Origin: Eubacteriales bacterium
GTDB lineage: Bacteria; Bacillota_A; Clostridia; Christensenellales; Aristaeellaceae
Assembly (NCBI GenBank): GCA_028692205.1
Contig: JAQUXV010000156.1
Span: 1 to 6,509 of the forward strand
Reading direction: 5' to 3'
DNA length: 6,509 nucleotides
In this document: piece after piece, positions 1 to 5,966 of the stretch
How the letters are laid out: the number at the start of each line of letters is the position of its first letter
Position numbering within the stretch: the stretch's first letter is position 1
Program-made: the position numbers and the translations under genes
Notes under the pieces: generated by a model
What the model was told of the DNA's origin: nothing
Databases searched by the model: none
What the model saw: the letters and a program-made list of their open reading frames with translations, nothing else

Positions 1-3
1 CTA

Positions 4-32
4 TTGACAGCGTCGGGTTCGGATGATATATT
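4..32 (+). promoter_or_regulatory. Sigma-70/SigA-type promoter of the operon
   Basis: The -35 box TTGACA (4-9) matches consensus fully. A 17-base spacer leads to TATATT (27-32), five of six matches to TATAAT, preceded by TG at 24-25 as in an extended -10. Transcription would start near 38-41, leaving a leader of about 150 bases before the regulator gene. No other gene start lies between this promoter and the regulator, and no comparably good promoter was seen at later gene junctions, so it probably drives the whole unit. Seen directly as a sequence match; activity is inferred. Confidence 0.8.
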
Positions 33-34
33 AG

Positions 35-48
35 GGTAAACGATTACC
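35..48. promoter_or_regulatory. LacI-family operator (possibly a cre-like site)
   Basis: The 14-base dyad GGTAAACGATTACC matches its own reverse complement at 12 of 14 positions and has the central CG into which LacI-family hinge helices insert. It begins three bases after the -10 box and covers the predicted transcription start, a classic repressor position. It also fits the CcpA cre consensus TGWAANCGNTNWCA except at the two outermost bases. Those are G and C here and still pair symmetrically, which favours a dedicated regulator, most simply the LacI-family protein encoded just downstream. CcpA binding remains possible. Confidence 0.7.
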
Positions 49-174
49 GAACCAACAAGCACGCAGAACCGAAGAAACATAGGGTTTTCTGGCCGGGTAG
101 AAACGTCTTTTTTCTGCGCTCAAAAATACGGCGCGGCGCATTCTTCCGGCTGTCGAAAAAGGTACGTGCGCACG

Positions 175-180
175 AGAGGA
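175..180 (+). promoter_or_regulatory. Ribosome binding site deciding the GTG start of the regulator
   Basis: AGAGGA ends 10 bases before the GTG at 191 and 19 bases before the in-frame ATG at 200. The spacing favours GTG, although a start at the ATG would remove only three residues and leave the DNA-binding domain complete. Confidence 0.55.
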
Positions 181-190
181 TGGGAACGGC

Positions 191-1231
191 GTGTCGACCA
201 TGATAGACGTCGCAAAGCGGGCCAATGTATCCATCGCGACGGTTTCCCGGGTGCTGAACGGGCAAACCACCGTGGCGCCAAGCCTGGCGGAACAGGTAAT
301 GAACGCGGTGAAAGCGCTGAATTACGAGCCGAATTATACGGCCCGCAACCTGCGCCGGAACGAAAGCCGCACGCTGGTCATCCTTACGCCCAACATTACA
401 AACCCATACTATGCCAACATTATTTCCGGCATTGCGCAGGGGGCGCAGGAGAACGGCTACAGCTCCTTTATGTTCAACACCGAAGGCAAGCGGGAGCTGG
501 AGGAGCAGATATTGGAGCGCCTCTCCAAGCACCAGGCGGACGGGGCCATCGTGCTTGCGACCGTGCTGGGAACGGATTGGCTGTACGATTACGCCAAGGA
601 ATACCCGGTGGTGCAGTGCTCCGAGCACGACCCCGATTACGCCATTCCCCACGTTTGCGTGGATAATTACCGGGCGGCGCGGGAAGTGATGGAATACCTG
701 ATTTCCCTCGGGCATACCCGCATCGGCACCATCAGTAGCGACAACCACTTCTTCTCCACGGCGGAGCGCCTTCGCGGCTACCGGGACGCGCTTCTGGAGG
801 CGGGCATTCCGGTGGAGGAGGATTATATCCGTTACGCCACGCAGGGCTACACTTTCAAGATGGGTTTCAAAGCAGCACGTTCCCTGCTGGCGCAGGAAAA
901 GCGGCCTACGGCGCTCTTTTGCATTTCAGATATGCTTGCGCTGGGCGCGATTGCCGGGGCGAAGGAAATGGGCTTCCGCGTGCCCAACGACGTGACCGTG
1001 ATCGGCTTTGACGATGTGGAATACACCACCATGTTCCATCCGTATGTAACAACGATCGTCCAGCCCTGTTTCGATATCGGGCATACGGCCGTGGACCTGG
1101 TTTGCGGGCTGATAAAGCGCAAGCAGGTGCCCGGCGAAGTGATTTTGCCCCATCAGCTGATGATCCGGGAATCGGCCGCGTCGTTTGACAACCCTGTTGC
1201 GAACTTCACATCCTGTGTTACGGGATGCTGA
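191..1231 (+). CDS. LacI-family transcriptional regulator
   Basis: A 346-residue repressor-type regulator of normal family length. The N-terminal helix-turn-helix spans about residues 4-24, with the recognition segment IATVSRVLNG (15-24). The hinge region (about 45-58, YEPNYTARNLRR) carries Leu54, the residue expected to insert at the central CG of the operator. The rest is a periplasmic-binding-protein-like effector domain: NPYYANIISGI at 71-81, ERLRGYRDAL at 192-201 with Arg194 or Arg197 as likely ligand contact, SDMLALGA at 246-253, and VIGFDD at 270-275. A sugar or sugar derivative is therefore the likely inducer. The gene leads the operon and is followed after 24 bases by the binding-protein gene, with no terminator between, so it should be co-transcribed and autoregulated through the dyad at 35-48. 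The tail after about residue 330 is slightly long and ends in a CxxxC pair (Cys342, Cys346) of unknown meaning. The family assignment is very secure; the effector is unknown. Confidence 0.95.
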   Translation: MSTMIDVAKRANVSIATVSRVLNGQTTVAPSLAEQVMNAVKALNYEPNYTARNLRRNESRTLVILTPNITNPYYANIISGIAQGAQENGYSSFMFNTEGKRELEEQILERLSKHQADGAIVLATVLGTDWLYDYAKEYPVVQCSEHDPDYAIPHVCVDNYRAAREVMEYLISLGHTRIGTISSDNHFFSTAERLRGYRDALLEAGIPVEEDYIRYATQGYTFKMGFKAARSLLAQEKRPTALFCISDMLALGAIAGAKEMGFRVPNDVTVIGFDDVEYTTMFHPYVTTIVQPCFDIGHTAVDLVCGLIKRKQVPGEVILPHQLMIRESAASFDNPVANFTSCVTGC

Positions 1232-1255
1232 AAATATTAATGGGAGGCTACCTTT

Positions 1256-2281
1256 ATGAAGAAACTTCTCGCTCTGGTTCTGTCGCTTGCCCTGGTGCTC
1301 GCTTCCACCGCCGCGTTGGCGGACGGAATCAAGCTGGGCATTGTTACCCCCGATGCGGACCACGGCTTTACCGGTGAGAGCGTCGCGCACGCCCGTGCCG
1401 AAGCCGAAGCTTTGAAGGCCGCAGGCGTCATCGACGACTATATGATGGGCGTCGGCGGCGAGGCATCCAAGCAAATTCAGGCGATCGACGACATCCTCAC
1501 CTGGGGCCCGGACGCCATTATGCTCTGGCCTCTGGAAGGCGACCAGCTGCGCAACGCGGCGCAGACCATCGTGGATGAAGGCGTGCCGCTGATCATCTAC
1601 GACCGTCTGATTGAGAACTTCACCGGTTATGCCGCCGAGATCATGGGCGACAACGAAAAGATCGGCAACATGATGGGCGAATACCTGCTTAACTACTTTG
1701 CCGATCAGCTTAAGGCCGGCGAAACCCTTACCTACCTCCTCTTCATCGGCGACAGCTCCACGGTTTCCAAGCAGCGCACCGACGGCATGCTGGAGATCCT
1801 GAACGCTTCCGAGTACAAGGATCAGTTCCAGCTTGTTACCGACGCGTTCCAGACCGATTGGTCCAACGCCAAATCGCAGGAGTTCATGGAGAACTGGCTG
1901 AGCACCGCGGATGCCGATACCATCTCGGGCCTGGACTTCATCTGCACGCATGATGACGAGATCGTGGACGGCATTATGACCGTGATCGAGAACAACGCCG
2001 ACCTGACCAGCCTGAAGCTGATCACCTCCGTTGGCGGCCGCCGCGAGACGCTCTCCACCTTCAAGAGCATCGAAAAACCCGAACTGCTGACCTACTACTT
2101 CAGCCCCTCCTACATCCGTGAGGCGATCCGTCTGGCCGTGGCCGCCGCCAAGGGCGAGACCTATCAGGACCAGGAGATCAAAGGCCAGCTGTTCCTGATC
2201 CCCACCATCGAGATCGACAAGAACACCGTGGCTGCCTATGAAGCCAGCCAGGAGTACGCGGACCGGTACAGCATCAACTAA
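1256..2281 (+). CDS. Sugar ABC transporter substrate-binding protein (CUT2 type)
   Basis: This 341-residue protein is the extracytoplasmic receptor of the importer. Residues 1-22 form a signal peptide: MKK, then a Leu/Ala/Val-rich core, ending in ALA before Asp23, a type I cleavage site. There is no lipobox cysteine. The mature part has the two-lobed periplasmic-binding-protein fold of the RbsB/XylF group: first strand KLGIVTPD (26-33), DHGFTGE (35-41), PLIIYDR (111-117), GDN (131-133), QRTDGMLE with Arg174 (173-180), and THDDEI (231-236). At 258-263 it reads SVGGRR where relatives commonly have a V-x-D-G motif, so a frequent ligand-binding Asp seems to be missing. The start is well set: GGGAGG at 1242-1247, eight bases before ATG. 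A strong hairpin follows the gene, consistent with higher expression than the membrane components. The ligand is probably a monosaccharide, polyol or small glycoside but cannot be named from sequence. Confidence 0.93.
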   Translation: MKKLLALVLSLALVLASTAALADGIKLGIVTPDADHGFTGESVAHARAEAEALKAAGVIDDYMMGVGGEASKQIQAIDDILTWGPDAIMLWPLEGDQLRNAAQTIVDEGVPLIIYDRLIENFTGYAAEIMGDNEKIGNMMGEYLLNYFADQLKAGETLTYLLFIGDSSTVSKQRTDGMLEILNASEYKDQFQLVTDAFQTDWSNAKSQEFMENWLSTADADTISGLDFICTHDDEIVDGIMTVIENNADLTSLKLITSVGGRRETLSTFKSIEKPELLTYYFSPSYIREAIRLAVAAAKGETYQDQEIKGQLFLIPTIEIDKNTVAAYEASQEYADRYSIN

Positions 2282-2310
2282 CAACCGCAATATTACAGGA
2301 CAACCGCGGG

Positions 2311-2347
2311 GAAAGCCGGCCGGTGCCACGCCGGCCGGCTTTCTCTT
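2311..2347 (+). terminator. Intercistronic GC-rich hairpin, likely partial terminator or mRNA stabiliser
   Basis: GAAAGCCGGCCGG (2311-2323) pairs perfectly with CCGGCCGGCTTTC (2331-2343), a 13-bp stem around a 7-base loop. The following bases TCTT give only an interrupted pyrimidine tail, not a clean U-run. It lies in the 90-base gap between the binding-protein and ATPase genes. Such structures in ABC operons typically protect the upstream message from 3' decay or let only some transcripts continue. Full termination is unlikely because the ATPase gene has no clear promoter of its own in the remaining bases. Confidence 0.75.
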
Positions 2348-2355
2348 CGTAAATC

Positions 2356-2362
2356 GAGGAGG
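2356..2362 (+). promoter_or_regulatory. Ribosome binding site deciding the TTG start of the ATPase
   Basis: GAGGAGG is a near-perfect match to the 16S rRNA anti-Shine-Dalgarno sequence and ends 9 bases before TTG at 2372. The first in-frame ATG (2384) would be 21 bases away, too far. The site also lies only 12 bases beyond the hairpin base, so the hairpin should not mask it. Confidence 0.75.
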
Positions 2363-2371
2363 CGACAGCCT

Positions 2372-3892
2372 TTGACCATCGAAATGAAAGGAATCGTGAT
2401 GGATTTTGGCCCGGTGCGCGCGGTGGACCATGTGGATTTCACCGTGGAACCGGGTGAGATCGTCGGCCTGCTGGGGGAGAACGGCGCCGGAAAATCCACG
2501 CTGATGAACGTGCTGGCGGGTACCTTTCCCCCTACGGCGGGCGAAATCCTGATCGACGGGGAAAAGGTGCGCATGAACGGCGCGCTGCAGGCCATGAAGC
2601 TGGGCATTCGCTTTATCCATCAGGAGCTGAACCTGTGCGACGACCTGAACGTTTTTGAAAATCTTTATCTGGGGCAGGAGCTGACCGGCCAAAACCGGCT
2701 GTTGAACAAAAAGGAAATGGCTGAACGCACCCGGGCCGTTTTGCAGCGGATGCATGTGAAGATCGATCCGTGGACCCCGGTGCGCAACCTGCAGCCCGCG
2801 GAAAAACAGATTGTGGAAATCGCAAGAGCGCTGCTGTTCAAGTGCGATCTGATTATTATGGACGAGCCGACCACGGCCCTGTCCAACCGGGAAATTGAAA
2901 ATCTGTTCGTAATTATGCGCCAGCTGAAAGCGGAAGGGGTATCCTTCATCTACATCTCGCATAAAATGCCGGAGATTTTTGAGGTTTGCGAGACGTATTA
3001 CGTGCTTCGGGACGGCAAGCTGGTCGGCAGCGGCAGGATTGCCGAAATCACCGAGAGCGCCGTTACCGAAATGATGATCGGGCGCTCGCTGGCGCAGGAC
3101 GACTTTTCGCATAAAGAATATTTCGGTACCGATCAGGTGGCGCTGGAAGCGGAAAACCTGAGTGGGAACAGCTTCGAGGACGTTAATTTCCAGCTGCACA
3201 ACGGCGAGATCATCGCGATTACGGGGCTGCAAAGCTCCGGCCGCGATATGCTGGCCGACGCGCTGTTCGGGGTGATTCCGCACAGCGGAACGCTGAAAAT
3301 CAAGGGGAAACAGGCGGACCGGGCCACCATCCGCGGGGTGATGCGGCAGGGCGTCGCCATGGTGCCGCGCTCCCGCAAGGAACGCGGAATCCTCAATGAT
3401 TTGAGCATCATCGACAATAATTCGATGGGCTTTTACAACACGCGCCTTAAAAAATTGCTGATCAACCCCCGGGAGGAAAAAATCCGCTACCGGCGCGTGA
3501 AGGACGAGCTGTCCATTAAGGCGGACAACCCGAAAAACCCCATCACCTCCCTGTCCGGAGGCAACCAGCAAAAAGTGATCCTGGGCCGCTGGCTGGAGAC
3601 GAACGCGGATGTATTGATCTTTGACAACCCCACGCAGGGCATCGACGTGGGCACCAAGTTCGAAATTTACCACCTCATTCTGGGACTGGCGAAAGCGGGA
3701 AAGGCGATTCTCGTGTTTTCCGCGGAATTTCCGGAAATTTATAAGGTGGCGGATTTATGCGTGGTGATGTACAAGGGGCGGATTAACGCCGTGCTTCCGC
3801 GCGACCAGTTAACGGAAAAGAATATGATGTATTATTCCACAGGATCGAATTTGGAGGGCATGAAGCATGAGCAATCCAACCGGGGGCAGTGA
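2372..3892 (+). CDS. Sugar ABC transporter ATP-binding protein, duplicated NBD (CUT2, RbsA/MglA type)
   Basis: A 506-residue ATPase made of two fused nucleotide-binding domains, the usual size for CUT2 sugar importers. Domain 1 (about 1-240) is intact in its own nucleotide site: Walker A GENGAGKST (35-43), Q-loop Gln84, Walker B with Asp164-Glu165, switch His197. Its signature is degenerate, LQPAEKQ (140-146). Domain 2 (about 255-495) shows the reverse: a complete signature LSGGNQQ (394-400), but Walker A reduced to GLQSSGRD (285-292, Arg in place of the catalytic Lys), Walker B ending Asp418-Asn419 in place of Asp-Glu, and SAEF (450-453) in place of a switch His. The expected head-to-tail dimer arrangement would thus have one working and one dead ATP site. 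The TTG start is chosen from the ribosome binding site. The 3' end overlaps the permease gene by 26 bases, implying coupled translation and a shared complex at the inner face of the membrane. Confidence 0.95.
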   Translation: MTIEMKGIVMDFGPVRAVDHVDFTVEPGEIVGLLGENGAGKSTLMNVLAGTFPPTAGEILIDGEKVRMNGALQAMKLGIRFIHQELNLCDDLNVFENLYLGQELTGQNRLLNKKEMAERTRAVLQRMHVKIDPWTPVRNLQPAEKQIVEIARALLFKCDLIIMDEPTTALSNREIENLFVIMRQLKAEGVSFIYISHKMPEIFEVCETYYVLRDGKLVGSGRIAEITESAVTEMMIGRSLAQDDFSHKEYFGTDQVALEAENLSGNSFEDVNFQLHNGEIIAITGLQSSGRDMLADALFGVIPHSGTLKIKGKQADRATIRGVMRQGVAMVPRSRKERGILNDLSIIDNNSMGFYNTRLKKLLINPREEKIRYRRVKDELSIKADNPKNPITSLSGGNQQKVILGRWLETNADVLIFDNPTQGIDVGTKFEIYHLILGLAKAGKAILVFSAEFPEIYKVADLCVVMYKGRINAVLPRDQLTEKNMMYYSTGSNLEGMKHEQSNRGQ

Positions 3893-4889
3893 CCGCGCGC
3901 GGCCCGTATCCCTGAAAACCGCCGGAAAGCGGCTGTTTTCCGATTACAGTTACATGGTATCCTTCATCCTGATCGTGGGGATCGCCATTGCCGTAAACCC
4001 CAACTTTTTCAAGTGGCGCAACATTACCAACATCTTTGTGCAGTCCAGCGTGATCGGGTTGATCGCACTGGGCATGACGATGGTAATCTGCGCCGGCCAA
4101 ATCGATATCTCTGTAGGCGCGCAGGTCGCCATCATTTCCGGCTTCGGCATCGAGGTGCTGAACGCCACGCACAGCGTGCTGCTGATGCTGGTGTTTTGCA
4201 TGGCCTTCGGCACGGTGATCGGCACGATCAACGGCCTGCTGATCGCCAAGGGCAAAATGCCCGCCATGGTCGCAACGCTGGCAATACAGACGTCGTGCCG
4301 CGCGATTATCAACCACTTCGGGCAGGGCGGCCCCTTCACGGTCGCGGGCGGCATTTCCACCGAGCCGTACTACGAAGCTTACCGCGCGGTCGCCAACGAT
4401 TCCCTGAACATCTTCGGGGCCAAGTTTCCCTACCCCATGCTGATCTTTATCGCCGTGTCGCTGCTGTTCGGGCTGATTATGCAGCGCACCAAGCTGGGCA
4501 AACATATTTACGCCGTCGGCAGTAACGCGGTATCCGCCAGGCTTTCCGGCGTAAACGTGAGCCGGACGATGATCGCCGTATTCTCCATTACCGGCCTCAT
4601 GTGCGGTTTCGCCAGCTGGATTTACGCCTCCCGCCTGATGGCCGTGGCGGCTTCCAGCGCCGGCAACCTGTTTGAAATGGACGCCATCGCGGCGGTTGCC
4701 ATCGGCGGCACGGCCATGAGCGGCGGACGCGGCAAGATCATCGGCACGTTCATGGGCGTTATCATGTTTAAAATCATCAACAATATTCTGGTCGCCGCAC
4801 AGGTGCCGACGTTCTTAAACGGCGCGATCAGCGGCGCGATCATCATTCTGGCCGTGCTTCTGCAAAACGTGCGGGGCGATAAAAAGTAA
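3867..4889 (+). CDS. Sugar ABC transporter permease (CUT2, BPD_transp_2 family)
   Basis: A 340-residue integral membrane protein forming the translocation channel, probably as a homodimer since only one permease gene is present. After a polar N-terminus (1-28), hydrophobic segments are visible at roughly 30-44, 60-78, 84-98, 103-126, 132-147, 190-207, 234-255, 272-286, 290-309 and 315-333. Family landmarks are NPNFFKWRNITNIF (44-57), the CAGQIDISVGA segment (75-85), NGLLIAKGKMPAMVATLA (122-139), the cytoplasmic loop AVGSNAVSARLSGVNV (216-231) expected to contact the ATPase, and GGTAMSGGRGKIIGT (280-294). The start is set by GGAGGG (3853-3858), eight bases before ATG and located inside the ATPase gene. 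An out-of-frame ATG at 3860 lies too close to that site to compete. Length and motifs match RbsC/XylH/IatP-like permeases; the substrate is not evident. Confidence 0.95.
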   Translation: MSNPTGGSDRARPVSLKTAGKRLFSDYSYMVSFILIVGIAIAVNPNFFKWRNITNIFVQSSVIGLIALGMTMVICAGQIDISVGAQVAIISGFGIEVLNATHSVLLMLVFCMAFGTVIGTINGLLIAKGKMPAMVATLAIQTSCRAIINHFGQGGPFTVAGGISTEPYYEAYRAVANDSLNIFGAKFPYPMLIFIAVSLLFGLIMQRTKLGKHIYAVGSNAVSARLSGVNVSRTMIAVFSITGLMCGFASWIYASRLMAVAASSAGNLFEMDAIAAVAIGGTAMSGGRGKIIGTFMGVIMFKIINNILVAAQVPTFLNGAISGAIIILAVLLQNVRGDKK

Positions 4890-4901
4890 GGGGGCGTAAC
4901 C

Positions 4902-5966
4902 ATGCTTCGAATCGGCATCATCGGCTGCGGGAAAATTACGCAGGTCCGCCACGCGCCGGAATACGGGGAGAACCCTCAGTGCCAAATCACCGCATTCTAC
5001 GATTTTTTGCCGGAACGCGCGCAGGCGCTGGCAAAACAATACGGCGGCACCGTATACGACAGCGTGGACGCGCTGCTGAACAGCGATGTGGACGCGGTGA
5101 GCGTGTGCGTCGCCAATGCCGACCACGCGGCGGTTACCCTGAAAGCGCTGGCGAAGGGCAAGCACGTGCTTTGTGAAAAACCCATGGCGACCACGCTTGC
5201 GGATTGCGAAGCCATGGCCGCGGCGGCGCGCGAGCATGGCCGCGTGCTGATGCTGGGGCATAACCAGCGGCTGACCCAAACGCACGCGGAAGCGCGCAAA
5301 CGCGTTGCGGCGGGGGAGATTGGGCAGGTGATCTCATTTCACACCACCTTCGGGCATCCGGGGCCGGAAGGCTGGACCGGGCAAAAGAATTCGTGGTTCT
5401 TTGATAAATCCCGCGCGGCGTTCGGCGCGCTGGCCGATCTGGGCATCCACAAGACCGATCTGCTGCACTATCTGCTGGGGGAGCCGATTGTCGCCGTGAA
5501 ATCCACCTTCCGTACGCTGGATAAAAAATATCCGGACGGCACGCCCATCGATGTGGACGATAACGCCTTCTGCATCTACCGCACGCAAAGCGGCGCGACG
5601 GGGCAGATGCACGTGAGCTGGACGTTCTACGGCGAGGAGGACAACTCCACCGTGCTCTACGGCACCAAAGGCATTCTGCGCTGCTACGCCGATCCGGAAT
5701 ACTCGCTGATGATCGAGCATCGGGACGGCGAAACGGAGAAAATTTCGCTGGACGAGATGATCTCCAATAAAAAGCAGACCACAGGCGGGCGCACCGGCAC
5801 CGGCGTGATCGACACGTTTATACGCAGCATTCTCACAGGTGAAAAATCTGTGTGCGACGCGCAGGAGGCGCTGAAAGCCATGCGCGTGATCTTCGCGGCG
5901 GAGCGCTCCGCCGTGGAGGACAGGGAAATCCTGATTGATCAAACAGGGGGGACCGACGGTGAATAA
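4902..5966 (+). CDS. Gfo/Idh/MocA-family NAD(P)-dependent oxidoreductase
   Basis: A 354-residue cytoplasmic dehydrogenase of standard length. The N-terminal Rossmann fold has the dinucleotide motif GIIGCGKIT (5-13). Asp34 at the end of the second strand (AFYDF) suggests NAD over NADP. The family motif CEKPMA (91-96) supplies catalytic Lys93, and GHNQRL (119-124) follows. The C-terminal domain carries ADLGIHKTDLL (178-188), giving the Asp179/His183 pair with the same D-x-x-x-H spacing as in inositol dehydrogenase IolG. It should oxidise a hydroxyl of a sugar, polyol or glycoside to a ketone, or run in reverse. Its gene starts 12 bases after the permease stop behind AAGGGGG (4888-4894) and overlaps the isomerase gene by 8 bases, so it likely acts on the imported compound or its product. 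It could be an inositol dehydrogenase or a glycoside 3-dehydrogenase. The family is certain, the substrate is not. Confidence 0.93.
   Translation: MLRIGIIGCGKITQVRHAPEYGENPQCQITAFYDFLPERAQALAKQYGGTVYDSVDALLNSDVDAVSVCVANADHAAVTLKALAKGKHVLCEKPMATTLADCEAMAAAAREHGRVLMLGHNQRLTQTHAEARKRVAAGEIGQVISFHTTFGHPGPEGWTGQKNSWFFDKSRAAFGALADLGIHKTDLLHYLLGEPIVAVKSTFRTLDKKYPDGTPIDVDDNAFCIYRTQSGATGQMHVSWTFYGEEDNSTVLYGTKGILRCYADPEYSLMIEHRDGETEKISLDEMISNKKQTTGGRTGTGVIDTFIRSILTGEKSVCDAQEALKAMRVIFAAERSAVEDREILIDQTGGTDGE

Noticed and set aside
73..120. Short inverted repeats in the leader (AGAAAC with GTTTTCT, and AAACGTCTT) as an attenuator, riboswitch or extra operator
   Set aside because: Pairing is short and imperfect, there is no competing terminator stem with a U-run, and no known riboswitch core was recognised.
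165..174. Perfect 10-base palindrome CGTGCGCACG directly before the regulator's ribosome binding site
   Set aside because: It has a central CG but lacks the TAAACG half-site seen at 35-48, and as RNA it could form only a 3-bp stem. In GC-rich sequence it may be chance; not strong enough to call a second operator.
44..748. Minus-strand open frame of 234 codons covering the promoter and the first half of the regulator gene
   Set aside because: It is the same kind of antisense shadow, runs through the promoter and operator, and shows no recognisable domain.
1185..1190. TTGACA near the end of the regulator gene as a second promoter for the binding-protein gene
   Set aside because: No acceptable -10 box lies 16-18 bases downstream, and the bases encode ordinary residues of the regulator.
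926..3673. A 915-codon open frame on the minus strand crossing three genes and two gaps
   Set aside because: Its codons lie exactly opposite the sense codons of the three genes, which happen to share one frame. Stops there would need sense TTA, CTA or TCA codons, which are rare in this GC-rich sequence. The translation shows no domain, has no ribosome binding site logic, and follows the sense genes closely.
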